A stretch of 14,644 nt of DNA from E44-bin32 sp034430595 (GCA_034430595.1 DAOUEL010000083.1:1-14644); one strand, 5' to 3'; shown: positions 1-7,520, numbered from the stretch's first letter. A program made the numbers and translations. Notes: generated by a model not told the origin, from the sequence alone.

Positions 1-640
1 CGTTCTCCATCGCCGCACCGTACATCGCCGCGGCAACTTCGGTGCAGGCATGCGTGATGCCACCGATTACTTTCGGCGTGTTGACCGTCGTCCAATCCTT
101 CCGGCCTGGATCCACGCGCTCGGGCGAGAAAGCCAGGAAGATGTCCTCACCTACTTTTAGACCTGTCGATTCAAGCTCCGGCTGGACCAGCTCGCGCGTG
201 GTGCCGGGATACGTTGTTGATTCGAGGATGACGACCATCCCTGGATGCAGCACCGGGACCAGCGCCTTCGAGACCGCCACGATGTACGACAGGTCAGGAT
301 CGCCGGTTTTGCGCAGCGGAGTCGGGACGCTGATGCTTACACCGTCCACCTGGCCCAGGTCCTTATAATCAGTAGTTGGCTTGAGCTTCCCAGCTTGTAC
401 GGCCTGCTCAATCACCTCGCTTGAGACATCTTCGATGTAGGATGTGCCAGCCTTAAGCAGTGCGACCTTCCCGGGATCGGCGTCCAATCCAATGACTTCG
501 TAACCCGCCTTCACAAGGGCCACCACCAACGGTAGGCCGACATATCCCAGACCGATAACGCCGATCTGGCCCCGCTTCTGGTTGAATTTTTCAATCAGTT
601 TGTTCGCCTGAGCTGATAATTCAGTAGAACGCTTCGACAT
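1..640 (-). CDS. Nucleotide-sugar (UDP-GlcNAc/UDP-ManNAc type) 6-dehydrogenase, C-terminus beyond window
   Basis: NAD-dependent dehydrogenase that oxidises the C6 hydroxyl of a UDP-sugar to a carboxylate, feeding cell-surface polysaccharide synthesis. The first 213 residues are in the window; the family usually has about 430, so roughly half is missing to the left. A Rossmann nucleotide-binding loop GLGYVG lies at residues 30-35, followed by VPTPL near 105-109, an E-S-T-T-Y-P-G-T stretch at 140-147, the family motif FSPERVDPG at 171-179, and GGIT at 193-196. The SPERVDPG context and the roughly 24-residue N-terminal extension resemble WbpA/WbpO/VipA-type enzymes more than UDP-glucose dehydrogenase, but the substrate cannot be fixed from this part. 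The ATG at 640 is preceded by GGGAG about 10 nt upstream. It lies 35 nt after the uracil-DNA glycosylase gene on the same strand and could be co-transcribed. The family call is certain; the subtype is an inference. Confidence 0.93.
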   Translation of the reverse strand, partial: MSKRSTELSAQANKLIEKFNQKRGQIGVIGLGYVGLPLVVALVKAGYEVIGLDADPGKVALLKAGTSYIEDVSSEVIEQAVQAGKLKPTTDYKDLGQVDGVSISVPTPLRKTGDPDLSYIVAVSKALVPVLHPGMVVILESTTYPGTTRELVQPELESTGLKVGEDIFLAFSPERVDPGRKDWTTVNTPKVIGGITHACTEVAAAMYGAAMEN

Positions 641-675
641 GGATCTATTTCTCCCGATCATCTCAAGGACGATCT

Positions 676-1296
676 TTAGAATAGGCTGAGCTGCTCGGCA
701 TCCGGTTCGCTCTTATCGGGCATCGGAGCCTGTTTTGGAGCGCCGCGCGCAATCAACTCGGGCAGGCGGGCAAAATCATCCTGCACGACCTGCCGCAGCG
801 ATGGTTGGTGCAACGCGGCCGCGGGGTGATACATCGGAACAACCAACCGACCCTCAACTTGCCTGGCCTGGCCGTGAATTTGACTTATGCGCGCATTTGG
901 AAAGTAGCGTGCCATCGAAAAGCGACCCAATGTGACGATAACCTTTGGATTGATCGCTGCAATCTGCCGCTCGAGATACTTCGAGCAGGCGGCAATTTCC
1001 TCCGGCTCAGGATCGCGGTTCCCCGGCGGACGGCACTTAACGACGTTGCCGATGAAGACTTCCTCCCGCTTCTTGCCGATGCTTGCCAGGAGTTCTTCCA
1101 GGAAGCGGCCAGCCGCGCCGACAAAGGGGCGTCCTTGTTCATTTTCATGGAACCCCGGGCCTTCACCGATGAACATCAAATCCGAACCTGCTGGCCCCTC
1201 TCCGGGGACGGCGTTCTTGCGCGAGAGGTGCAGTTTACAATCTTCACACACTGCGACCTCATTGGCGACCTCATTTAATACTTCTTCGGGTGTCAC
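676..1296 (-). CDS. Type 4 (4Fe-4S) uracil-DNA glycosylase with C-terminal clamp-binding peptide
   Basis: Base-excision repair enzyme that removes uracil from DNA. The four iron-sulfur ligands of family 4 are visible as C17-x2-C20, C88 (in NVVKCRPPGNR) and C104. The catalytic or uracil-binding motifs are GEGPG at 44-48, the FVGAAG stretch near 58-63 and HPAAAL starting at H157. The last five residues, QLSLF (202-206), match the bacterial sliding-clamp-binding consensus QL(S/D)LF after a flexible, charged linker. The reading frame is open to a GTG at 1323, but the GTG at 1296 is preferred. It sits 6 nt after GGGAGG, it overlaps the rimI stop codon as GTGA, and it gives the normal N-terminus shortly before the first cysteine pair. 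It is the fourth gene of the tsaE-tsaB-rimI-udg unit and is probably translationally coupled to rimI. Confidence 0.96.
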   Translation of the reverse strand: MTPEEVLNEVANEVAVCEDCKLHLSRKNAVPGEGPAGSDLMFIGEGPGFHENEQGRPFVGAAGRFLEELLASIGKKREEVFIGNVVKCRPPGNRDPEPEEIAACSKYLERQIAAINPKVIVTLGRFSMARYFPNARISQIHGQARQVEGRLVVPMYHPAAALHQPSLRQVVQDDFARLPELIARGAPKQAPMPDKSEPDAEQLSLF

Positions 1297-1790
1297 GCTC
1301 GACCTCCCTCGCTTGTTCGCCACTGTCCGAGATTACCCAAAGTCATATAGAGGGCATCCTCGCCGTTGTCCTGATAGTACCCCGCCCGGCGTTCGCGCGG
1401 TGAAAATCCATACTGCTGGTAGAGTTCAATGGCTGCCGCGTTCGAAGTCCGAACCTCCAGGCTCACGATCTCCGCCCCCATCCGTACGGCCTCTTTGAGA
1501 GCTGCCTGAAGCAGCAGCCGGCCGATGCCCAGTCTCCTGTTGGCTGGCTTGACCGCCAGTGTGCTGATGTGCGCTTCGTCGACGATAAACCAGAACCCAA
1601 TGTAGCCGATGACCACCGCTGGTTGGCCGTATTCGGCCACAAACAGGTACGCTGCCGGGTTGGCAGTTAATTCGTTTCGGTAGGTCCGCTCCGACCAGGG
1701 CATCGAGAAGGAATCACGATCAATCTCAAGCACCGCTGGCAGGTCGGCAAGCGTCATGCGACGGATGTGCACCGCTGGCTCAAGTACCAT
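1293..1790 (-). CDS. rimI: Ribosomal protein bS18 alanine N-acetyltransferase
   Basis: GNAT-fold N-acetyltransferase of 165 residues that transfers an acetyl group from acetyl-CoA to the N-terminal alanine of ribosomal protein bS18 in the cytoplasm. The acetyl-CoA pyrophosphate-binding loop RRLGIG is at 85-90, preceded by the beta-strand HISTLAV (74-80). LEVR places the likely general base at E112, N117 follows, and the acid tyrosine is probably Y124 in the AIELYQQYGF segment. The length is normal for the family. The ATG at 1790 lies 13 nt after the tsaB stop; no strong Shine-Dalgarno is visible, only GAG within CCGAGTC. Adjacency of rimI to tsaB and tsaE is a widespread bacterial arrangement, which supports the RimI call over other GNAT enzymes. 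The stop TGA overlaps the glycosylase start. Confidence 0.94.
   Translation of the reverse strand: MVLEPAVHIRRMTLADLPAVLEIDRDSFSMPWSERTYRNELTANPAAYLFVAEYGQPAVVIGYIGFWFIVDEAHISTLAVKPANRRLGIGRLLLQAALKEAVRMGAEIVSLEVRTSNAAAIELYQQYGFSPRERRAGYYQDNGEDALYMTLGNLGQWRTSEGGRA
1303..1308 (-). promoter_or_regulatory. Ribosome binding site of the uracil-DNA glycosylase gene
   Basis: GGGAGG, read on the minus strand, ends 6 nt before the GTG at 1296. It lies inside the end of rimI. This site decides the start of the glycosylase: the in-frame GTG 27 nt further upstream would place the site inside the coding sequence. Confidence 0.75.
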
Positions 1791-1803
1791 GATCGACTCG
1801 GCT

Positions 1804-2454
1804 TCAGGGGGTGTTCAGGTAGATTGGAGCCAATCGCTCCGAATCTGGCAGCTTCCCTGATCGAAGACGCTCCTGCGCGATCTCAGCCAGCACGCTCGGA
1901 CGGCGTACGCAATGCGAGGGTGGAGCCAGGATGACCTTGTCCGAGGTTTTGAAGTGTTCACGGGCTTCAGGTTCAAGCTCGCCAACGATATAGCTGTTTT
2001 CCGTGATCGATTCGAGCACAGCCTGCCAGGTGGTCACTTCGGCCTCGCCCTGCGATTTCCATCCCCGCCGGCCCCATTTGTACCACAATCCGGCAATCTT
2101 CTTCCGTCCGGCTTCGATCACGCAGTACATTGGCTCATTCCGGGCAGACTGAGCCTGGGCTAGAACCTCAAATGTCGACACACCGACCAGATCCAGCCCC
2201 CTCGAAACTGCCAGACCCTTCGCCAACGCCATGCCGATTCGCAAACCGGTATACGAACCAGGGCCGAGTGCCACAGCGATCGCCCGCAGGTCATCGAGTG
2301 AGCAGTTGCTCCGACGCAGCAGGAGCGCAATCTGAGGTCCTAACTCAACGGTATGATGGCGGTTCCCCTGCCAGAGTGATTCGGCCAGCACTTGATCCCC
2401 GGAATGCAACCCCAGACCAAGTGTTCGCGAGGAAGTATCGATCGCCAGGATCAC
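1804..2454 (-). CDS. tsaB: t6A biosynthesis scaffold protein TsaB
   Basis: Inactive ASKHA-fold partner of TsaD in synthesis of N6-threonylcarbamoyladenosine at position 37 of ANN-decoding tRNAs. The protein has 216 residues from the chosen start. ILAIDTSS sits at the very N-terminus and the family hallmark GPGSYTGLR starts near residue 64, followed by the typical IGMALAKGLA helix. The frame is also open from a TTG at 2460 that overlaps the tsaE stop (TTGA). That TTG directly abuts the only purine-rich stretch (GGGGG), whereas the GTG at 2454 lies 6 nt from it, so GTG is preferred; the TTG start would add two residues. Translation is probably coupled to tsaE. TsaD is not in this window. Confidence 0.95.
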   Translation of the reverse strand: MILAIDTSSRTLGLGLHSGDQVLAESLWQGNRHHTVELGPQIALLLRRSNCSLDDLRAIAVALGPGSYTGLRIGMALAKGLAVSRGLDLVGVSTFEVLAQAQSARNEPMYCVIEAGRKKIAGLWYKWGRRGWKSQGEAEVTTWQAVLESITENSYIVGELEPEAREHFKTSDKVILAPPSHCVRRPSVLAEIAQERLRSGKLPDSERLAPIYLNTP

Positions 2455-2456
2455 GC

Positions 2457-2954
2457 TCAACCCCCGAATGCGGACTGGCGGAATTGATCCAGCATACGTT
2501 CGTATTGAATTCCACTGGCGCGCAGCTGCAGTCCGCGCCGCAGCTCATCGACCCAGCGCATTCCAATCCACAGCCGATCCTCGGGCAAGGCGGAAAGGAT
2601 TCGCTCCGGCCACTCGATCACCATCGGACTGCCGGATTCGAGCAGATCCTCAAGGCCAAGAAACTCCGCTTCTAGGGCATTCTCGAGACGGAAGGCGTCG
2701 AGGTGATACATCGTTTGACGGTCAGCTCTCTGGTACTCGTTGATGAGAACGAAGGAGGGGCTGGTAACCGGATCCAACGATCCCCAGCCGCGCGCGATGC
2801 CCTGGGTGAGGGTAGTTTTTCCCGATCCGAGATCGCCCGCGAGACAAACGAGGAATCCCGATTCGAGCAGCTCTCCAATACGTACCCCCAACCGTTGGGT
2901 CTGCTCAGGACTATGGCTGACGAACTCGAGGCTCTGCCCTTCAAGGATTGGCAT
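2457..2954 (-). CDS. tsaE: t6A biosynthesis ATPase TsaE
   Basis: P-loop ATPase of 165 residues that stimulates the TsaB-TsaD complex during tRNA t6A37 formation. The Walker A loop GDLGSGKTT is at 40-48. The switch-like segment TSPSF is at 64-68, the HLDAFRL motif at 84-90 and the VIEWPER motif at 112-118, in the usual order and spacing of the family. The ATG at 2954 is the natural start. No Shine-Dalgarno precedes it; a perfect TATAAT lies 11 nt upstream, so the mRNA leader would be only about 4-5 nt. It is the first gene of the leftward tsaE-tsaB-rimI-udg unit. Confidence 0.96.
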   Translation of the reverse strand: MPILEGQSLEFVSHSPEQTQRLGVRIGELLESGFLVCLAGDLGSGKTTLTQGIARGWGSLDPVTSPSFVLINEYQRADRQTMYHLDAFRLENALEAEFLGLEDLLESGSPMVIEWPERILSALPEDRLWIGMRWVDELRRGLQLRASGIQYERMLDQFRQSAFGG

Positions 2955-2965
2955 GCTAGCGCGCG

Positions 2966-2994
2966 ATTATACGTCAGCGCCGGAGCAGCTACAA
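2966..2994 (-). promoter_or_regulatory. Promoter of the tsaE-tsaB-rimI-udg unit
   Basis: On the minus strand, TTGTAG (2994-2989) is followed by a 17-nt spacer and a perfect TATAAT (2971-2966). The -10 box lies in the 12-nt block CTGACGTATAAT, which recurs exactly at the FMN-riboswitch promoter. Transcription is expected to start near 2958-2959, only a few nucleotides before the ATG. The -10 match is seen directly; the start site is inferred. Confidence 0.7.
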
Positions 2995-3010
2995 GCAGTG
3001 AGCTGCATCC

Positions 3011-3039
3011 TTCCATTCCAGCACCGGTCATGCTACCAT
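3011..3039 (+). promoter_or_regulatory. Possible promoter of the metallophosphoesterase gene
   Basis: TTCCAT (3011-3016), a 17-nt spacer, then TACCAT (3034-3039) preceded by TGC, forming an extended -10 TGCTACCAT. The -10 ends 7 nt before the ATG at 3047, which has no Shine-Dalgarno, so the transcript would be leaderless. The -35 is weak, so this is a tentative call. Confidence 0.4.
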
Positions 3040-3046
3040 CTCTCAC

Positions 3047-3775
3047 ATGCGAGTGCTGACCATTTCTGATATTCACGCCAACCTGACAGCTCTCGAAGCT
3101 GTATTGGATGCCGCCCCCGATGTCGATGCAACCTGGTGCCTGGGTGATCTTGTCGGCTATGGACCGGATCCGAACGAGTGCATCGAACGTATTCAAGGCC
3201 TGCCGGGATTACTCTGTCTTATTGGAAACCATGACCAGGCTGCGACCGGCGAGATCGCGCTCGCTCGCTTCAATCACGACGCCGGTTCGGTCATCGCCTG
3301 GACACAGGACGCGCTATCGGAAGCCAACCTGGCATTCCTGCACACGCTCCCCAGTAAAATCACGCTGGAGGAGTTCACCCTTGCTCACGGAAGCCCGAAT
3401 CAGCCGGTCTGGGAATATATTCTTGATCCGTTGTCGGCTGACCGTAATTTTGAGGCTTTTGAAACGGATTACTGCCTGGTCGGCCACTCGCATATTCCCC
3501 TCATCTTCCACAAGCCCTTTGTCGATTCCTATACCCTGCCACGACCGGTGACCTGGGACGAGCCCATTCCGCTCAGTCCGCGCATGATCATGAACCCTGG
3601 ATCGGTGGGGCAACCGCGCGATGGTGACCCGCGTGCCTCCTTCGCTATTCTCGATACCGAGGCAAAAACCTGGGAACTCCGGCGAGCAGAGTACGACATT
3701 AAGGGAGTCCAGCTCCGCATCTTGAAGGCCGGCCTGCCAGAACGGCAGGCGCTGCGCCTGATTGCCGGCTGGTAG
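3047..3775 (+). CDS. Calcineurin-like metallophosphoesterase (YfcE/MJ0936-like)
   Basis: Cytoplasmic two-metal phosphoesterase of 242 residues. All metal-binding motifs are present in order: D8-x-H10, GD at 33-34 (in GDLVGYGP), the GNHD block at 60-63, H114 in LAHGSP, and the GHSH block at 146-149, followed by a conserved NPGSVGQPRDG segment near 191-201. This architecture is that of small single-domain phosphodiesterases such as YfcE and MJ0936. The physiological substrate of many of them is unknown, and it cannot be told from the sequence. The gene is divergent from tsaE across a 92-bp gap and is followed after 73 nt by the DUF4349 lipoprotein gene on the same strand. The start ATG gives an N-terminus (MRVLTISDIH) that fits the family exactly. 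Confidence 0.92.
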   Translation: MRVLTISDIHANLTALEAVLDAAPDVDATWCLGDLVGYGPDPNECIERIQGLPGLLCLIGNHDQAATGEIALARFNHDAGSVIAWTQDALSEANLAFLHTLPSKITLEEFTLAHGSPNQPVWEYILDPLSADRNFEAFETDYCLVGHSHIPLIFHKPFVDSYTLPRPVTWDEPIPLSPRMIMNPGSVGQPRDGDPRASFAILDTEAKTWELRRAEYDIKGVQLRILKAGLPERQALRLIAGW

Positions 3776-3848
3776 CCGGGAACAACTTGCTCCCGATTCT
3801 CGTCTTGAATTTATCAAGTCATCCACGAAACCAGGGAGATGTGCTGCC

Positions 3849-4772
3849 ATGAAAACTAAGCGATTTCTAGCTCTCGCCTTATTAACTACACTCTTGCTCT
3901 CAGCCTGTGGTGCCGCAGCGATGAACTCACCGGACCTGGCGCCGGCTCCATCAGCAGGCGGGATGCCAGCCCAGGGAGAATCGTTTGCAGCCAGCGTTGA
4001 TGTATCTGGGGATCGCGTTAGCCGCAATCTAGGCGAAATGCAGGCTGGTACTGAGAGTGAACGGCTTGTCATACGAAACGCGAATTTAACGCTTGTGGTT
4101 GAAGACCCGTCTCAGCGAGCACGAGATATTGCCATGCTGGCGGAGGAGATGGGCGGGTTTGTCGTTACCTCGAACGTCTACCAATCGACGTTCGGCCAGG
4201 GCGTTCTGGCAACCCAGGCCAGTATCACGGTTCGCATCCCGGCCGATAGCCTTGACCAGGCTCTGGAACGGATTAAGAGCGGTGCGGTTGAGGTGCGCTC
4301 GGAGAATATCAGCGGCCAGGACGTAACCCAGGAATATACCGATCTGCAGTCACAGCTTCGCAACCTGGAAGCAGCCGAAGTCGAGCTGCGGGAGATCATG
4401 GCATCCCTGACCAAGGCCGAGGATGTGCTGCGTGTCTTTGATGACCTGCGCCAGGTACGGCAGGAGATCGAAGTTATAAAAGGCCGGATTCAATATTTCG
4501 AGCAGTCGGCCCGCTTGTCTGCAGTAAGTGTCGAGCTGCTGCCGGATGTTGTCTCCCAGCCACTTAAAATCGGACGCTGGCAGCCCGAAGGCACGGCCAA
4601 GGCTGCGCTCGAGGCATTGATTAACGTGCTGCGTTTCCTGGCCGATGCCGCGATCGTAATCGTCATCCTGATCGCGCCGGTGCTGTTTCTGGTCGCAATC
4701 CCGATCTGGCTCGTGCGGCGCCTCATCATCCGCCGCCGGGCTCGCCGGTCTGCGAACACACAGAAAGAATAA
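3849..4772 (+). CDS. DUF4349 domain lipoprotein with coiled coil and C-terminal membrane segment
   Basis: Predicted membrane-anchored lipoprotein of 307 residues of unknown function. The N-terminus MKTKRFLALALL is a signal peptide with lipobox LSAC (Cys20). A low-complexity Ala/Pro/Gly linker follows to about residue 65. The body, starting at ERLVIRNANLTLVV (about residue 71), matches the usual DUF4349 layout: an alpha/beta segment, a coiled coil at about 160-222, a beta-rich SAVSVELLP tail, then a hydrophobic helix at about 263-290 and a basic cytoplasmic end (RRLIIRRRARR). The frame is open from 3762, but the ATG at 3849 gives the signal peptide directly and has GGGAG about 10 nt upstream. 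It may be co-transcribed with the upstream phosphoesterase. No function should be assumed from that. Confidence 0.88.
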   Translation: MKTKRFLALALLTTLLLSACGAAAMNSPDLAPAPSAGGMPAQGESFAASVDVSGDRVSRNLGEMQAGTESERLVIRNANLTLVVEDPSQRARDIAMLAEEMGGFVVTSNVYQSTFGQGVLATQASITVRIPADSLDQALERIKSGAVEVRSENISGQDVTQEYTDLQSQLRNLEAAEVELREIMASLTKAEDVLRVFDDLRQVRQEIEVIKGRIQYFEQSARLSAVSVELLPDVVSQPLKIGRWQPEGTAKAALEALINVLRFLADAAIVIVILIAPVLFLVAIPIWLVRRLIIRRRARRSANTQKE

Positions 4773-4800
4773 CTCCTTCACCTCATTACCGTAGATCCAC

Positions 4801-4829
4801 GCAGGGGCACGGCGTCACCGTGCCCCTGC
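4801..4829. repeat. Perfect 12-bp palindromic repeat, copy 1
   Basis: GCAGGGGCACGG and its exact reverse complement flank a 5-nt loop (CGTCA). There is no T-tract on either side, so it is not a standard intrinsic terminator. It lies between two converging genes. A related element follows 31 nt downstream, sharing the GCAGGGGC start, which suggests a dispersed REP-like family rather than a gene-specific hairpin. Confidence 0.7.
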
Positions 4830-4860
4830 AATATTCATCAGTGGGTCTCAAGAAATAAAT

Positions 4861-4887
4861 GCAGGGGCGGGGTAACCTCACCCCTAC
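4861..4887. repeat. Imperfect palindromic repeat, copy 2
   Basis: Begins GCAGGGGCGGGG and ends CCTCACCCCTAC. The arms pair with two mismatches and one G-T pair around a 3-nt loop. It shares its first eight bases (GCAGGGGC) and overall shape with the repeat at 4801-4829. It lies 30 nt from the stop codon of the converging ATPase gene. Confidence 0.55.
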
Positions 4888-4917
4888 GATTCTACCCATT
4901 TCAAGCTGGTGCCTATA

Positions 4918-5688
4918 TCACCCGCCTGACCGGATCATTCCACGCACGCTGGCCGCCAGCTCGCCAAACTCCCGCGTGTACGTAAGATCGATCGTACGGG
5001 GGCGCGGTAAATCAACCACCAGGTTAAGCAGGACCGATGCCGGACGATCGCTCAGCACGATGACACGGTCGGCGAGCAAAACCGCCTCCGAAATGGAATG
5101 CGTCACCATCAGCACCGTCGAACGCTGGGCTTTCCAGATCCGCATCAACTCAATTGCCATTCGTTCACGCGTCAACGCATCCAACGACCCGAACGGTTCG
5201 TCCAGGAGCAGCACCTCCGGGTCATGTACCAGGGCGCGGGCAATCGCCACCCGCTGGGCCATACCCCCGGAGAGATCACGTGGGTAACTCGCCTCAAAGC
5301 CCGTCAGACCGACCAGCTCGATGAGTTTATTTGCTTGATCGCGCATCGCCGGAACCGGTATACCCTGCAGCTCCAGGGGCAGGTAGATATTTTCGAGCGC
5401 AGTGCGCCAGGGCATAAGGTTAGCCTGCTGGAAGACAAATCCAATCCTGCGCCGCGGCCTGGCGATGGGCTCATCGCCGAAGCAAACTTCGCCACTGGTA
5501 GCATCCTGTAAACCGCCCAGGATGCGAAGCAGCGTCGTCTTACCACAGCCCGAAGGGCCAACGATGCAGACGAACTCATGCTCAAATAGGGCGAGATCTA
5601 CCCCCTCCAGCACGCGCAGACCACCGTTCCCGTTTGGGAAGGTCATCGAGAGCTGCGAGGCGTGCAGGATGGGCCTGGCCTTGGTCAT
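4918..5688 (-). CDS. ABC transporter ATPase of the FMN-riboswitch operon (predicted riboflavin importer)
   Basis: Nucleotide-binding subunit of 256 residues, of the SsuB/TauB/ThiZ type. All ATPase motifs are intact: Walker A GPSGCGKTT at 44-52, Q-loop Q87 in VFQQANLMPW, signature LSGGM starting at 139, Walker B LLLDE ending at E164, and H-loop H197 in MVTHSISEA. The ATG at 5688 overlaps the stop of the upstream binding-protein gene as ATGA, indicating translational coupling. As third gene after the FMN riboswitch it would energise the permease and lipoprotein encoded just upstream. Homology alone cannot give the substrate. The riboflavin assignment comes from the operon's regulation. Confidence 0.92.
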   Translation of the reverse strand: MTKARPILHASQLSMTFPNGNGGLRVLEGVDLALFEHEFVCIVGPSGCGKTTLLRILGGLQDATSGEVCFGDEPIARPRRRIGFVFQQANLMPWRTALENIYLPLELQGIPVPAMRDQANKLIELVGLTGFEASYPRDLSGGMAQRVAIARALVHDPEVLLLDEPFGSLDALTRERMAIELMRIWKAQRSTVLMVTHSISEAVLLADRVIVLSDRPASVLLNLVVDLPRPRTIDLTYTREFGELAASVRGMIRSGG

Positions 5689-6680
5689 GGAGCTTCCTCG
5701 GGCAGGAACGAATTCGAGTAGGCTTCGCCCAGAGGAAGAGGGGATTCGAGCAGCCCCATCTCGAGCAGGACCTGCTGCATATTCTCCCAGGCAGCTGGCT
5801 GAGAATATCCGATCTGGTCACTCAACCAGAACTCGATGCTTGTTAGAAGGACTTCACGCTGCACTCCCTGATCGGCTTCACGCAGGCCGTCAACGTAATC
5901 GCCTGCCACCTGAAAGGCCATGTCAGGATCGGCGATGGTTGATTTCAACCCGGCCAGAAAAGCAGCCACCATCCGCCGTACGGTATCCGGATGCTCTTCA
6001 ATCATCTTCTCGCTTGTGATCAGGCCGTTCGAAGCCAGGTGAACGTAATCCGCCACCCGAAAGAGTTTCACATCGATTCCGAGCTTTGCTAGTTGCAGAG
6101 GCTCGTTGTTGGCGTAAACTACCACCGCGTCTACCAGGCCCTGGCTTAACGCCTCAATCTGAGTGTAACCAATCGAATCGAGCTCTACCTCATCCAGGGG
6201 AACTCCGGCAGCATCCATCAACGCCTCATACCCGATATAGGAGGCTCCGAATAAACCAGGCAGACCGACCCGCTTTCCCACCAGGTCGGCCGGACTTTCG
6301 ATGCCCAACGAACTGTCCGCAGCAATCGCGACCGGGTAATCCTGCCACCATGCGAGTACGTAAACGACGGGTAAGCCCTGTGCCCGGGCCAGCAGCACCT
6401 GTTCACCCGATACAATGGCGAACGGTATTTCGCCAACGCCTACTAGCTGGACCGCCTCGGTTTCCGGCAGGTGCTGAAACTTAACCTCCAACCCTTGCTC
6501 TGCATCGAAGCCCAGAGCATCCATGACGTACATCGGTGCGAACTGTACGTCAGGTCGGTAGCCCATGGTCAGGCTGACAGACTCCAGCTCCTGTGCCGTC
6601 GGTGGAGCTGCGGTGGAACCGCTGCATGCGGCGAGCAAAATCATGACGAACGCGAGCGTGAAGAGCGAATTGAGCTTCAT
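5685..6680 (-). CDS. ribY: NMT1/THI5-like substrate-binding lipoprotein (predicted riboflavin-binding, RibY-type)
   Basis: Extracytoplasmic binding protein of 331 residues. MKLNSLFTLAFVMILLAAC is a lipoprotein signal with lipobox LAAC (Cys19), so the protein should be tethered to the outer face of the membrane. The mature part starts the typical NMT1/THI5-like fold with LTMGYRPDVQFAPMYV. Further family-like segments are IPFAIVSGEQVLLARAQG, the DLVGKRVGLPGLFGASY region and LVDAVVVYANNEP. Homologues bind pyrimidine thiamine precursors, nitrate, sulfonates or riboflavin; the FMN riboswitch at the operon head favours a flavin. The frame is open to 6761, but the upstream part overlaps the permease gene and lacks signal character. 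The ATG at 6680 lies 16 nt after the permease stop, with AGAAAGG about 11 nt upstream. Confidence 0.88.
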   Translation of the reverse strand: MKLNSLFTLAFVMILLAACSGSTAAPPTAQELESVSLTMGYRPDVQFAPMYVMDALGFDAEQGLEVKFQHLPETEAVQLVGVGEIPFAIVSGEQVLLARAQGLPVVYVLAWWQDYPVAIAADSSLGIESPADLVGKRVGLPGLFGASYIGYEALMDAAGVPLDEVELDSIGYTQIEALSQGLVDAVVVYANNEPLQLAKLGIDVKLFRVADYVHLASNGLITSEKMIEEHPDTVRRMVAAFLAGLKSTIADPDMAFQVAGDYVDGLREADQGVQREVLLTSIEFWLSDQIGYSQPAAWENMQQVLLEMGLLESPLPLGEAYSNSFLPEEAP

Positions 6681-6696
6681 CCGTGGTTGTACCTTT

Positions 6697-7515
6697 CTAG
6701 CGACCCGGCGGGTCAGCCTGCCAGGCGAGCAGCAGGCGTTCCAGCAGGGAAACGCTGCCATAAATCATGAGTGCCATGAAGATCAGCGTGAAGACCGCGA
6801 CGTACACCAGCGTCGTGTCGTACACTCCCCGGCCGATATTGATTAAAAGCCCGAGCCCTTCATTCGCGCCGACAACTTCGCCCACGACCGCCCCAATGAC
6901 CGAGAGCGTGGCGCCGATCTTTAAGCCCCCCAACAGGACTGGCATTGCAGCCGGTAGCTCGAGCCGAGTGAAGATCTGCCAGCGAGTGGCCCGCAGCGAG
7001 CGCATCAAATCATACAGATCATCGGGAACGGACCGAACACCAACAATTGTGTTGATGATGATCGGGAAGAAGACGATCAGCGCGCTGATAATGACCTTGG
7101 ATAAACGACCCGGGCCAAACCAGATGACCAGCAGCGGTGCGATTGCCACGATCGGGATCGATTGCGAGGCTACAATATATGGGGCGAGCAAACGTTCCAG
7201 AGCAGTTGACTTCGCCAATCCATAGCCCAGGATCGTCGCCAGTAAAAATCCAAGCGCCAAACCGCCCAGGACTTCCAGCAGCGTCGCACCCGCATGCCGG
7301 ACCAACGTGCCATCACGCAGGGCAGCCAGAAAGCGCAGCCCGACCGCACCTGGCGAGGGCAGGATGAACGCTGGCAAATTTCCCCAGCGGGCAATTGCCG
7401 CCCAGCACCCCAGCGCGACGGCAATCGCCATCGGGAAAAGCCACAAAGATGCCGATCGCAATCTGCTCACAGATTGCCGCCGCCCTGAAAACCGCGTCTG
7501 GTTTTTTTCTTTCAC
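6697..7515 (-). CDS. ribX: ABC transporter permease of the FMN-riboswitch operon (predicted RibX-type)
   Basis: Integral membrane subunit of 272 residues in the SsuC/TauC/ThiX permease family, with a first hydrophobic segment at LWLFPMAIAVALGCWAAIA and several more to the C-terminus. The cytoplasmic coupling loop (EAA-like) is visible as MRSLRATRWQIFTRLELPAA, where the permease contacts the ATPase. The frame is open to 7701, but the added N-terminal part would be translated from the terminator and riboswitch region and is Arg-rich, so it is rejected. The GTG at 7515 has GGAG 5 nt upstream and gives a normal N-terminus (MKEKNQTRF). It is the first gene of the permease - binding protein - ATPase unit. 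Its FMN riboswitch makes riboflavin the most likely cargo; that is inference, not proof. Confidence 0.9.
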   Translation of the reverse strand: MKEKNQTRFSGRRQSVSRLRSASLWLFPMAIAVALGCWAAIARWGNLPAFILPSPGAVGLRFLAALRDGTLVRHAGATLLEVLGGLALGFLLATILGYGLAKSTALERLLAPYIVASQSIPIVAIAPLLVIWFGPGRLSKVIISALIVFFPIIINTIVGVRSVPDDLYDLMRSLRATRWQIFTRLELPAAMPVLLGGLKIGATLSVIGAVVGEVVGANEGLGLLINIGRGVYDTTLVYVAVFTLIFMALMIYGSVSLLERLLLAWQADPPGR

Positions 7516-7520
7516 GCCAG

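Noticed and set aside
364..369. TATAAT on the plus strand
   Set aside because: It lies in the middle of the nucleotide-sugar dehydrogenase gene with no plausible rightward gene behind it.
3732..3750. Hairpin GCCTGCC-N5-GGCAGGC as terminator
   Set aside because: It lies inside the coding end of the phosphoesterase and has no T-run; likely chance in GC-rich coding sequence.
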